From Heterodera schachtii (lineage: Eukaryota > Nematoda > Chromadorea > Rhabditida > Heteroderidae): a stretch of DNA of 64,000 nt. Made by a program: the position numbers and the translations under genes. Below are positions 10,901 through 23,650 of the stretch, piece after piece. Position 1 is the stretch's first letter. Each line of letters opens with the position of its first letter. The notes below the pieces were generated by a model. That model saw nothing but the letters and a program-made list of their open reading frames with translations, searched no databases and was not told the origin of the DNA. Where the stretch lies: contig SIJG01000101.1 of assembly GCA_023374025.1 (NCBI GenBank), forward strand, positions 62,001 through 126,000. Direction: 5' to 3'.

Positions 10901-12976
10901 CAACTAAAAATTAAATTTAATGAGTGGAGCGCAATATATTGAATTAAAAACAAAAACAATAATCTGTATTTGAGAAAAATATATCACTATTTCAATGGAA
11001 TAGAGGGTACTTTACAACACACTCAGATGTAATTGAATAATAATTGACTGATTTAATTATAAGTTGAAAATTCTCAACTAAATCAAACATACATATTCTT
11101 TGAAAAAAAAACAATAAAATTCTTTTTAACATTTAAAATAATTCGAAAAATTTTTGTTCCGATTAACTGAATAGCAAGAAAGAGCCATAACAGCCATGAT
11201 ATGTAAAAATTTGAACTAAGGCATAAATAAAATCTTCATATAAAATATATAATGTAAAATTTAAATTAATTTGTCAATCAAAAATAAAACAATAACCAAT
11301 GATAATTAGCCAAGTATCGGAGTTGATGTCAACGAACTTAAAATAATTGTTAGTTTCTGCTAAGCTATTTATTCTTTTTACAGTTTTCGCAAGGTTTTAA
11401 TCCTTCACATCTTCACAATTTTATTATTGGAATTTAAAATAATAATTTTCTTTCTTTTAAAACAGCATAAATTCACAAAATTTATATATTTTTATGGCAA
11501 AATTCGTTACAATTAAAATTTCCTATTTTTTACTCCGCTTTCTATAGAAACCTCCAGCCTAAAGAGTCAAAACAAAAGCGCAAAGCAATTGTCATTTTAG
11601 AAATTAGTATTTTTTCAAAAACTCCAAATATAATAGTTCTGCATGTTGTAAAATTTCTACTAAAATTAAAGTTATATTTAAACAAAAATAATCAATAAAG
11701 AAAAAAATGTTACTAAATACTTATATTTTGGTTACCTTATTTGAAAATAAATTTAAAAGCAATGTTAATAATGAATCTAATGCCAAAAAATAAAATAAAA
11801 TAAAGCTAAATCTTAATTATTCAATACTAATATTCTTGCCATTCAATTGAAAACCGTTTCTGGAACATGGCAAGATAAATAAAAGTTATAAATGAAAACC
11901 ATTGAATGAAATAAAAGAAGAATTGAACGGAATAAAAAAAACTAAAATTCATTTATTATAATTATCTGTAAATACTGTAAAAAAAGAAATAATAGCTATA
12001 AAGTAAGAAATAAAATGGTAAAAACATAATAATTGAACAAATCAAGATAGATAATAAAAATCATGCCAAATAGATCCACCAAAAAAAGCCTCTATGCCAT
12101 AGTTTTCAAATATTCTGGACCTTTATTTTCTGAAAAACAGCAGAAAATCCATATTTCTATTTTGGTGGATCAGAGTGTGAAAAAACCTATGAAATTCGAG
12201 GCTTTGTAATACAATTTCTTTATACAAAAAAGAATCCAAAAAGCGTTTAAATTGAAAATAGTAATATTTTATTTTAGATAATTAATTAATTGAGAATATG
12301 TTATAATAGTTATAAAAGCATATTAAAATACTTATTTCTTTGTTTAAATTTCAGAATATTAAAAAATTTATGAACACATTCACCAAAATATCTTAATTGA
12401 CCGAAGGATCAAAGCAATCATCACGACTTGTATTAATAAAAAAAATGATGATGACGTAAAAATATAAAAAATTGAAATGAAATTTATTCATGAAATAGAT
12501 AGAAAAATATAGCAAAAAGTTTCCGAATTTCACTCTTTAAGATTAAATAATACATTTAAAAAAATATAATAGCAAAAAATATTATGTATAAAATCAATAA
12601 TCTAAAAAAGTGTATTTCTTATTTCTTAAATCCAATTCAATTAAAACAAATGAGACTTTGTACCTATAAATAATCAATATATGAGCTTGAATAGAAAAAA
12701 TAAATAAAAAACTCACCTAAAAGCTAACATTTAACCAGTGAAGCGCAACGCAATAATTAAATTAAAACAAAAAAAAACAACAGTATCTATTTTTGATAAA
12801 AATTATAAAAATAAGGAACCAAGGCCAAGAAATGAAATTTTAGAGTCAAAAATAAGAATATTTTGCAAAATTGCTTTAAATCGCTTGTGTAATAAATTAA
12901 TCAATTAATATAATGTCAAATACCATTTTTTTTTCATTACTTATGAGTGATTTTAAATTGGACACGCGTATTGAAT
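7926..12976. other. AT-rich repeat mosaic
   Basis: About 5 kb of very AT-rich sequence with no credible exon. It is built of decayed blocks found elsewhere in the window. For example, 8830-9090 (with TGTCCAAGCGCCGAAAAATG) matches 45120-45400 and 48350-48610. The block near 8321-8380 (CATGACAGATAA..AATAATCATATTAAA) matches 17401-17450 and 47870-47900. A perfect 9-bp-stem hairpin is at 9650-9673. Confidence 0.6.
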
Positions 12977-13163
12977 ATGCGTCAGTAGAAAATGCGTCAG
13001 TGAAAATTTTATTGCCATAAATACAAGTTACTTGCGTTTTCGAGGGCACTGACCACGAATCCGGTATCCATTTCGGCTTATTACAATACTAATGATACCG
13101 AACTTTATATTAACATATTGGTATCACTGACGCATTTTCCACTGACGCATTTTCCGGTCACGA
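12977..13163. repeat. Foldback element with TGACGCATTTTCC ends
   Basis: The left side carries two copies of AAAATGCGTCAGTG-like sequence (12977-13008). The right side has their complement twice (CACTGACGCATTTTCC, 13125-13155). The outer word ATTGAATA occurs on both sides (12971 and 13163) in direct orientation. A related fragment lies at 31100-31125. A ten-G run follows at 13181. Confidence 0.65.
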
Positions 13164-14816
13164 TTGAATACGCTAAAAAGGGGGGGGGGGAAGGGGTCGG
13201 TCGGTCTGGCTGTTTACGAACTAAGGCCAGCGTGGGGATCAAAAGGGTGCCTTTTTTCTTTTCAAAGCACACTTTTTTGCGGCACGTTTTTCTAAAAATA
13301 TTAAAAAATACACATGATATTAACATTTCGCCATAAAATTTCAAAATTTATGAATATTCTAACAAATCTAACAAAAATTTGATCACTACCCCAAAATCAG
13401 AAGATTTCTTAGAAATAAGAACAAATCAAAGCACTGCTTTAAATTGAAAATAAATGACTGATTTAGTTAAAAACATAAAATTTCAAAAATGGCAAACTAA
13501 AAACCGACAAAGGCGATAAATTTACAAAGCATGAAATCGTATGCCTACACCCATACGGCAATAGAAATATTTAAATCGTGATAATATTAAAAAAAATCAT
13601 TATTATTATTATGCGATTTTTGAGAAATTTTGAATTTTTTTACAAAATTTCCTTTTTTTTGACAATCAAATTCTTGGCAAAATGTCCCTAAAAATGTTCA
13701 ATTTTTTCAATTTTTTGCATTTTTTGGCGCTTTTATTGACTTTTTTCACTTTTAAGGTAAATTTATTTTTAGCGAACAAAATCCGAAAAATGAGATAAAT
13801 CTTTGAAAGCGAGAAAAAATCTACGCCAAAAGGCATTATAATGCTTTTGATTAGCATTGTGCTAGCGCAATTGATAAAAAATGAGACTTTTTGAGAAATT
13901 CACTTATCCGTTCCCTGATTATAAAATAATATTTTTTATTTATTTGAATAATTACATGAAAAATATTAATCAAATGTAACTATAAAATATGCTGAGCAAA
14001 TCAAGAAAAATATATTTATTGGCCAGTAAATCGTTACCGCAAATGGGCATAATCAGCAGAAACAAAAACAAAATAAATAAGGAAAAATGTGCCGCTGAAG
14101 TAACTCACTTTGTGAGTAGAGCATAACGATTGGGAAAGAATCTTAAAAAATAAATATTATGAGAAAATAAAAAAAAACTTAGAAATGCTTAAACGAATGA
14201 ATTTGAGAATTAATTTGAATGTGCGAACGAATCAACAATCTGCTTATTTATCGAACGAATCACAATCTGCTTATTTATAATAGAATTTTCTAAAAATTTA
14301 TGTTAATGTTTTCTTTCTTACATTAATTAATTAAAATATTATTATGGAAAATTTTATTTCATTTATTACTTATAAATAAAAAATTGAACCTTTTAATTGG
14401 AATTAATTGCAAAATTAAACAATATAAAACATATAAGTGTTTTATGTTCCAAAAATTTCCATAAAAAAATTTAAATCAAAATATTGAAAAGTAATGAATG
14501 GAAAATGGCCAAAAAGTCACAAAAAGTAAAAAAAAATGATTGTTTATACCTAAATAAGAACTTAAAATCTAACAAGATCATAATCAAAATCACTTAACGA
14601 AGCTGTAAAATATAAGTTATATAATATAAACAATTTTCTCATCAAATCATTAATTGATTTAAACGACTAAGCCAAAAAGATTATAAAGTGATTTAAACGA
14701 CTAAAAATTAAAAAAAAATACGATAGATTTTTCAAATATAATAAATTTTGCGGTTAAGAAAGATTTAAAAAGATAAAGAAGTGGAAAATTAAATAATGCT
14801 TTGACTGTTTTATGAG
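13164..14816. other. AT-rich stretch
   Basis: It includes a G-run and moderately GC-rich patch (13175-13260), then AT-rich sequence. The direct repeat ATCGAACGAATCACAATCTGC-like at about 14225-14275 is short. No gene recognised. Confidence 0.5.
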
Positions 14817-15974
14817 CAGGGGTGTGCGAAATTTCGTGTCGTTTTCGTGTCGTCCCCTTTTTTCGTCACTTTTTGAGTTTCGTTTTCGTGTTTTCGTTTT
14901 CGTCCGTCAAAATATTTTCGTTTCGTTTCGTTTTCGAGTTTTAAAATTTTGAATTTTCGTTTCGTTTTCGTTTTCGTCAGACGGAATTTGGACGAAAAAA
15001 ACGAAAAAATTTACACCCTTAAAGAATGACCATTTTGGAAAAAAAAATAAGCAATCTCGTGGAAGTTTGCTATAGATTACCATATTTTTCTTTCCAAAAT
15101 TCATTGAAAATTCCAAAATTCTTCCCGGCGGCGCCAGTCCAATCAATTGACAATACCTGGTTTTTATACAATAACTTTGTTCATGTTCGAGCTAAACCTA
15201 TCTTTTTGGAAGCATTCAAAAGCACAAAGTCTGAATAATGTAATAATACGAGGAAACAAGAGAATTTTAACATTTCAAGAAAGTTACAAACAAAAATAAT
15301 CAACAATTACTTAATTAACCAGAAACTTTTTTCGTAATTGCCTAAACGTTGAGATTTTATATATATTTTAGCTTCGTTAGACTTTGTGCTTTCGAATGCT
15401 TCCAAAAAGATAGGTTTAACTCGAACATGAACAAAGTTATTGTATAAAAACCAGGTATTGTCAATTGATAGGACTCATAAAAGTGAATTGGACTCATAAA
15501 ACTCGATTGGACTCATAAAGTGCACTAGAGCCCGAATAAATTGTAAAAATAATAGATTTGAAGCAATTTTTTGCAAATCTTCTTATTTTTGAACCTAAAA
15601 TCTTATTTCTTGGCCTTGGTGTTCTTATTTTGAAAAATTTCCGATCGGCACCCTGAACTAGAGCCACATCAGCTTTTCCATCTACTCGGATCTTCATTAC
15701 ATTAGTTTGAGGATACAATTATAAAATTTTGTTTCTTAATTTTGGATTAAATTAGTTCAAAAAAATTTTCGTGTTTTTCGTGTCGTTTCGTACGAAAACG
15801 GCTATTTTTTCGTTTTCGTGTTTCGTTTCGTCCAAAAAAAAATTTTCGTTTCGTTTTCGTTTTCGAGTTTTGAAATTTTTAATTTTCGTTTCGTGTTTCG
15901 TTTTCGTGAAAAATAAATATTTTCGTTTCGTTTTCGTTTTCGAAAATTATTTTTTTGGTTTTCGCACACCCCTG
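14817..15974. mobile_element. Non-autonomous hAT transposon with TTTTCGTTTCG subterminal arrays
   Basis: The terminal inverted repeats are CAGGGGTGTGCGAAA (14817) and TTTTCGCACACCCCTG (ending 15974). They are flanked by the 8-bp direct repeat TTTATGAG (14809-14816 and 15975-15982). The CAGGG ends and 8-bp duplication are hallmarks of the hAT superfamily. Dense CGTTTTCG/TTTCGTTTC arrays occupy about 14836-15005 and 15765-15955, a typical place for transposase-binding subterminal repeats. An internal pair of 88-base inverted segments (15144-15231 and 15380-15467) forms a second hairpin. No transposase frame is present. Confidence 0.88.
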
Positions 15975-15982
15975 TTTATGAG

Positions 15983-18900
15983 CTTAAGATTGTAATTAGA
16001 ATTTAATAAAAGTATATTGAAATAATTATTAAACATATGCACATTTTTTTATAATGATCTTTATTCGAAAAAATCTTTTATTATATTTGCCATCATGACC
16101 ATCAATATTAGCGGCTCGGCTCATTAACCCTAAGTTCGAAAAAAAGAATTTCCAAATAGATATTAATCAAAGTTTTAAAGTTCAAAAAATTGTCAATTTT
16201 TTAAATAAACAAAAAATTTATCGGCACCGCCGGACCCTAAAACTTATTTTTTCTTAATAAAAAATTGGCTCAAAATCTCAAAAAGCGCAGCGAAAAAAAT
16301 TTCAATAGATTTTTAATTAAATTTTCAAAATGTTGATTTTGTCCCCAATATGAGGGGTCTATGGGAATACGATATTTATGGATATTGTGGGGGATTGAGG
16401 ATGTGCCAAGGATGTGTTGTCCAAATTTGTTGTCAAAAGTTGGGGACAAATATTTATTTTGAAGTAAATTGGGAAACGGCGAAAAAAGGATAATAAAAAT
16501 GTAGAGACGATAAAATTAATGGAGAACTGCAGCAGAAGATTAAAATATAAAACTGAACAACACTCTGAATGATGAAAAGAGGGATAGATTTTGGGATTGA
16601 ATTGAAAAATGACAAAATAAAAGATCGCGGTAATACAAAAATATTTTAAAATGGATCAGTTGTCCATTTGGTATGACAACTAAAATTTTTAAATATATTT
16701 AAAAAATGCTAAAAACATTAGCCCTGCTTCAAAATAATATAGAGCAAACAACTAATTGATTATGTTTTTGAAGCAATTCTGACGATCAAAAAACAGCACG
16801 GACTTATTTATCAACCGAGTACATATGGAAATACAAAAAACTCAAAATCCATTAGATTAAATTAGTTTAATATTTAAAATAACTCGGTTTATCTATTGTC
16901 TCCCAATCCCGAATAAAAGCCTAATAAGTAGGCATAAAATAAATAGAAATATGATAGCACATTAAAAGAAATATTTAAAAATATTGCTTCTTTTATATAT
17001 ATATATATATATCAAAATAAAAAAATCTACCTAATTCAAAAAAAATGACAAAGCAAATATTAAAAAGAAACCTTCAGTGTCTCATTATATAAAGTTTTTA
17101 ATAAATTTAAATAAAAATAAAATTTTTGATTAATTTTTTTCGTTATTTTTACATAAATCAGTAAAAATAAATATTTTTAAATATGTAATTTCAAAAAATC
17201 CAACAAGCATATATAATTAATTAACAAAATAACGAAATAAAAGAAAAACATAAAATTTAGTTTAAAATTAGACAATAATCAAATAAGAAGAAAATCTCCT
17301 CAAATATAAACAAAACCCAATGGAAATACCTAAAATTCATTTATTAAAAAAAACAGAAAACCTCGTCAGAGAGCTGGTAATTTATGTAAAAGTTTATAAA
17401 TTTTTATTTATCTTTGATATAACAGATAATAAACAATCATATTAAATTCAATATATTTTAAAATTAAAAAGTCTACCTTGTATCAGTTTTTTCGTCGAAT
17501 CAAAAAAGAAAACAATAACAAATTTTGTTCGATTACATGAATTTTAAAGATTATATTAAGCAAAACAGAAAATAAAATAAAGGATAGGATAGATCAAAGC
17601 CAAACATATACCGAAAATAAACGAGATCTTTATCAAATGGGAAATCATAAATTGAATTACAAACAAATATGGAAAGAATTCATAGATAAAGCAACTAAAA
17701 TTTAAGTTAAAAATTTAACTAAAATTTTTTTTAATATATTTAAAAAATGCTAAAAACATTAAACTTTAACAAGGTTTATCTACTAACAAAGGAACTTATT
17801 ATATATGAAGACGATGATGATGGGTAGTTTCAGTTCAGGCTGCCTTTAAATAATTAATATATAAAAATTAATTTTCAATTGCAAGGTAACAAATTAAGTA
17901 CACTCAGATGTACTAGTAATACAAGAATAATTGGCTGATTATTTAAAAAATTTAAAAACCATAAAAAGCTAATTCAAAAGACTTTAAATTAATAATAAAT
18001 TAAATAAATGGCAAGCTAACAACTGGCGAATGCAAATTAAGTACATGAAGCAAGAAATAGCTGAACTTGTATGCCTGCATCAGACGTAAAATGAGATGGC
18101 AAAAAACGAATCATATACTTTAAGAAAATACAATAAAAAGACATATCTTAAATATTATTATTAAATAATGATAAAACTCATTTAAATCTAAATAATAAGA
18201 TTTAGTTTTATCTTACCGGACAAAAATCATTTAAAATAAAAGGAATTAATAATTAGAAGAGTGTAAATGTTTGTCATAGTAGAGATTTTTTTTTGTTTAC
18301 AGTTTTTCATAATTTTAAGTATTTTTGTCTTAATCTGTATCTACTATTCGAAAGCAAACATCAGTTGTTTCGGTCAATTAAACGTACTTCGGGTTTGAGT
18401 AATGTGTCTTACGAAAAATGTTCCAAGACACCTTCGTCAATTCTACGGGCCATTTCAACACGCTATTGGTCTTTTCTGTGTTTACTCTGAGTACAGGTTT
18501 CAAAAAAACTGTTTTTTTAGTAATTAACTTGTTTTCAGGGTCTGAAAAACCGATTCAGATATCCATTTCGACCAATTCCGAAGCCAAAAAACTTGTAATT
18601 GTATGAAAACGGATAGATGAAAATAAAATAAAATTGATAAAAATAAAACAAATTAAAAAAGAATTATGATGAAAAAAATTAAAATTAAAAAAAATTTTTT
18701 TTACAGAAATTGTTTAAATACTTAAAGAAAGTAAATATAATCGAAAAAAGTAATAAAAAAGCAAATAAAAAGAAGCCTTATAATTATTTAATCATATTAC
18801 ATAGAAATGAATGATAATTTTTATTATTTTTGAAAATTTTTGGGTCGATTCTTTTTTTAAATTTTAGTTCGTTTCTTAGGAGGTGTAATTTTCGTTTTTA

Positions 18901-19085
18901 TTGCATTTTTGTTAATTTTGGGCAAAATGCCACATTGAACTCCTTCCTTTCACTAACAGTTGGATATTTGCTTCCGCTTTTTTGTTTTTCAGAATGCTTT
19001 CCAGCACAGTTCCTGAACGATCCTGAGGCTGCAACTTGTTTGAAAGACTCGAAGCTGCCGCGAGGTATGGCGGCGATGCTCCAAC
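15983..19085. other. AT-rich stretch before the minisatellite
   Basis: Long AT-rich sequence with no gene I can support. 16211-16240 has a GGCACCGCCGGACC hairpin fragment. Blocks near 17341-17460 match 47781-47900. At 18985-19085 the base composition rises and a TTTTTCAG acceptor-like site precedes an open frame that runs into the minisatellite, but no upstream exon is recognisable. Confidence 0.5.
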
Positions 19086-21790
19086 TGTGCGATATCTTCG
19101 AACAGAGCTATCTGCTCCAGCAGTTCCATTCGTTCCAACTGTGCTATCTGTTCGAGCAGAGCTATCTGTTTCGAACAGAGCTATCTGCTCCAACAGTACC
19201 ATCCGTTCCAACTGTGCGATAGCTCGAACAGTGCTATCTGCTCCAACAGTTCCATTCGTTCCAACTGTGCTATCTGTTCGAGCAGACTATCTGCTCCAAC
19301 AATTCCTTCCGTTCCAAATGTGCGATAGTTCGAACAGTGCTATCTGCTACAACAGTTCCATTCGTTCCAACTGTGCTATCTGTTCGAGCAGACTATCTGC
19401 TCCAACAGCTCCTTCCGTTCCAAATGTGCGATAGTTCGAACAGTGCTATCTGCTCCAACAGTTCCATTCGTTCCAACTGTGCTATCTGTTCGAGCAGAGC
19501 TATCTGCTCCAACAGTTCCATCCGTTCCAAATGTGCGATAGTTCGAACAGTGCTATCTGCTCCAACAGTTCCATTCGTTCCAACTGTGCTATCTGTTCGA
19601 GCAGACTATCTGCTCCAACAGTTCCATTCGTTCCAACTGTGCTATCTGTTCGAGCTGAGCTATCTGCTCCAACAGTACCATCCGTTCCAACTGTGCTATC
19701 TGTCGAGCAGACTATCTGCTCCAACAGTTCCATCCGTTCCAAATGTGCGATTGTTCGAACAGTGCTATCTGCTCCAACAGTTCCATTCGTTCCAACTGTG
19801 CTATCTGTTCGAGCAGAGCTATCTGCCCCACAGTTCCATTCGTTCCAACTGTGCTATCTGTTCGAGCAGACTATCTGCTCCAACAATTCCTTCCGTTCCA
19901 AATGTGCGATAGTTCGAACAGTGCTATCTGCTCCAACAGTTCCATTCGTTCCAACTGTGCTATCTGTTCGAGCAGACTATCTGCTCCAACAGCTCCTTCC
20001 GTTCCAAATGTGCGATAGTTCGAACAGTGCTATCTGCTCCAGCAGTTCCATTCGTTCCAACTGTGCTATCTGTTCGAGCAGAGCTATCTGTTTCGAACAG
20101 AGCTATCTGCTCCAACAGTACCATCCGTTCCAACTGTGCGATAGCTCGAACAGTGCTATCTGCTCCAACAGTTCCATTCGTTCCAACTGTGCGATAGTTC
20201 GAACAGTGCTATCTGCTCCAACAGTTCCATCCGTTCCAAATGTGCGATAGTTCGAACAGTGCTATCTGCTCCAACAGTTCCATTCGTTCCAACTGTGCTA
20301 TCTGTTCGAGCAGACTATCTGCTCCAACAATTCCTTCCGTTCCAAATGTGCGATTGTTCGAACAGTGCTATCTGCTCCAACAGTTCCATTCGTTCCAACT
20401 GTGCTATCTGTTCGAGCAGACTATCTGCTCCAACAGTACCATCCGTTCCACTGTGCTATCTGTTCGAGCAGACTATCTGCTCCAACAGTTCCATCCGTTC
20501 CACTGTGCTATCTGTTCGAGCAGACTATCTGCTCCAACAGTACCATCCGTTCCAACTGTGCTATCTGTTCGAGCAGACTATCTGCTCCAACAGTTCCATC
20601 CGTTCCACTGTGCTATCTGTTCGAGCAGACTATCTGCTCCAACAGTTCCATTCGTTCCAACTGTGCTATCTGTTCGAGCAGAGCTATCTGCTCCAACAGT
20701 TACATCCGTTCCAACTGTGCTATCTGTTCGAGCAGACTATCTGCTCCAACAGTTCCATTCGTTCCAACTGTGCTATCTGTTCGATCAAACTATCTGCTCC
20801 TACAGTTCCATTCGTTCCAACTGTGCTATCTGTTCGAGCAGAGCTATCTGCTCCAACAGTTACATCCGTTCCACTGTGCTATCTGTTCGAGCAGACTATC
20901 TGCTCCAACAGCTCCTTCCGTTCCAAATGTGCGATAGTTCGAACAGTGCTATCTGCTCCAACAGTTCCATTCGTTCCAACTGTGCTATCTGTTCGAGCAG
21001 AGCTATCTGCTCCAACAGTTCCATCCGTTCCAAATGTGCGATAGTTCGAACAGTGCTATCTGCTCCAACAGTTCCATTCGTTCCAACTGTGCTATCTGTT
21101 CGAGCAGACTATCTGCTCCAACAGTTCCATTCGTTCCAACTGTGCTATCTGTTCGAGCTGAGCTATCTGCTCCAACAGTACCATCCGTTCCAACTGTGCT
21201 ATCTGTCGAGCAGACTATCTGCTCCAACAGTTCCATCCGTTCCAAATGTGCGATTGTTCGAACAGTGCTATCTGCTCCAACAGTTCCATTCGTTCCAACT
21301 GTGCTATCTGTTCGAGCAGACTATCTGCTCCAACAGTTCCATTCGTTCCAACTGTGCTATCTGTTCGATCAAACTATCTGCTCCTACAGTTCCATTCGTT
21401 CCAACTGTGCTATCTGTTCGAGCAGAGCTATCTGCTCCAACAGTTACATCCGTTCCACTGTGCTATCTGTTCGAGCAGACTATCTGCTCCAACAGTTCCA
21501 TTCGTTCCAACTGTGCTATCTGTTCGATCAAACTATCTGCTCCTACAGTTCCATCCGTTCCAACTGTGCTATCTGTTCGAGCAGACTATCTGCTCCAACA
21601 GTTCCATCCGTTCCACTGTGCTATCTGTTCGAGCAGACTATCTGCTCCAACAGTTCCATTCGTTCCAACTGTGCTATCTGTTCGATCAAACTATCTGCTC
21701 CTACAGTTCCATTCGTTCCAACTGTGCTATCTGTTCGAGCAGAGCTATCTGCTCCAACAGTTACATCCGTTCCAACTGTGCTATAGGTTC
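19086..21790. repeat. 2.7-kb minisatellite, units of about 52-54 bp
   Basis: Unit core: GCTATCTGCTCCAACAGTTC, then CATTCGTTCCAACTGTGCTA and TCTGTTCGAGCAGA, 54 bp. A two-base-shorter variant (GCAGACTATC) is common, and another variant carries GCGATAGTTCGAACAGT. A larger duplication is superposed: about 240 bp at 19500-19742 recurs unchanged at 21003-21245, an offset of 1503 bp. Its GC content is well above its surroundings. The array is open in several frames because the unit has few stops, so I do not call a protein. Confidence 0.92.
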
Positions 21791-23035
21791 GGACAGACGA
21801 AGAGGGGAAAGGTTAAAAATTTTTGAAATTTTGAACAATTGCTTAATAAATTAATTAAAAATTCCGAAAAACTTTTCAGCGGCGGCTATCGGCACCGCCG
21901 GCCCCCCAAAACTTCAAATTTTTTCTTAAAATTGGCTCAAAAATAACAAAATTTGGACAATTTTTGGACAAAATTCTCTTAACAAATTATACTCATTTTC
22001 AAAAATTTTCCCGGCAGCGACTGGCACCGCCGCACCACATCCACCATCCCAAGTTTCCAAAAAGTTTTTCAAACACCGCTACAATTGTCAAATTTTTGAG
22101 ATTATAATTTTCGATTCTCGGAAATTCGATTTCCGATTTCTGTAAATTTCTCGGGCCTGGGATGCCTTTTTATAAAATGCCAAATTGGAGGAACTTTTAC
22201 TGGCGCCAACGAATGAATTTGATTCAGATGATTAAAGTGAAAAAATGAAGATTTGCGTGCATTTAAAAAGAAAAATTGGTTTTTTCGTTAAAAATTTTTG
22301 TTCATCACTACCCGATCGGGGTCGCCGTCCCCCGACAATTTAGCTCCCCCCCTCCCCCGACCCGACCCCCGACATATGCCCCCCGATGTTCACCGGCCCC
22401 CGACAATCTGCCCCCCGAGTGGTTGGGGAGCAACCGAAAATTTCAAATACTTTATTTTTCATAACTAAACACAGTTTATAAAATAATGCTTTTTATTACC
22501 TTTTAAAAATAACAGAAGAAATTAATTTTATTTTTTTAAAATAATATTTGTATAATACTTTGTGTTTTAATTTTATTATTTATTTAAGGTTTATGTTGGT
22601 ATAATATATTTAGCTTCTGGACATGTTTTCTACAAGACTAATCGAAAAACCTTTAATTTAAAACAAAAAAACAAAATAAACTATTTTATCGAATATATTG
22701 TATTTCAGATATTTAAAATTAATTTTAAATATTTCATACATTCATAACCTTTTTATAAATATTCGCGTGTTTAATAAACTTGAAAATTTCACGGCATATT
22801 TTTCCATGAAATTTTCAAATTATTAAAGATGCTTGAATTTATGTAAAAAATTTATGTGTGAACAAAGCATTTGATATTTTGCATATATAAACCTCTTATA
22901 CCAATCTTTTATATAATAAAATTAAATTATTTAAAATCAAATGAGACTTTTTATATATAAATAAACAATATATGAGCTAGAATAGAAACAAAAATTTTAA
23001 AAAACCAACCTAAAAACTATTTCTGAAAATGCTTT
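21791..23035. other. GC-rich hairpin fragments and C-rich patch
   Basis: 21866-21905 (GCGGCGGCTATCGGCACCGC) and 22008-22040 (CCGGCAGCGACTGGCACCGC) are two copies of the dispersed GC-rich hairpin, each followed by related AAAACTTCAAATTTT-like sequence in the first case. 22310-22432 is a C-rich tract built of repeated CCCCGA units. The remainder is AT-rich. No gene. Confidence 0.6.
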
Positions 23036-23650
23036 TTAACATATTATTCCGCGTCGAATTGGTAAAAATTGATATAAAAACTAATTTATATAATAAATGT
23101 AATTAGAATATTTAGAATTTTACAGAAAATAAAGCGTATTTCTGCGACATAGTTAGTTCCATGTTAAATAAACAAATTAATTGATTTTAAGAAATAAATG
23201 ACATTTTCAATTCTGTTAAATTATTTTTTATTTTATTTCTTTCTTAACTCTGTCTCTCTCCCTCTCTTGCTCTCTCTGACTTAATTTGTTCACTCAATTC
23301 TCTCAATTCTTTTTCTTTTTTGTTTCGTTTATTTTTCATCAAAATCAATGCAAACGACACGGGCGAAAACGATTTATTGTAATTTTCATTCGTCAATTGT
23401 ACGGTTCGTTTCTTTATTTCAAAATGTCGTTTGAAATTGGCTTTTAATCAATAAATATGTCCAAATAATTATTGTTAAAATAATGGAAGTTTCTTTTTCT
23501 TTGCTAAACATTGAATATTTACTTCTTTTTTTTTTTTGCAAATTCTTTACAAAACTGTTATTTCCTATTTTTTCATAATCTTTCGAAATCACGATCCTAT
23601 TAATATGATCTTAGCTGATCCAGTCTGCTCCACTTATCAAAGAACTTTTC
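23036..23650. repeat. Dispersed CT-microsatellite repeat, copy 2 (decayed)
   Basis: It begins ATTATTCCGCGTCGAATTGG. The CT tract is reduced (about 23252-23278). Shared words TTTCATTCGTCAATTG, TTTATTTCAAAATGTCGTTT and CGATCCTATTAA follow in the same order as copies 1 and 3. Confidence 0.75.

Noticed and set aside
19531..21854. Long plus- and minus-strand frames (up to 528 codons) in the minisatellite
   Set aside because: Several frames are open together because the unit has few stops. Indels of two bases would scramble any one frame.
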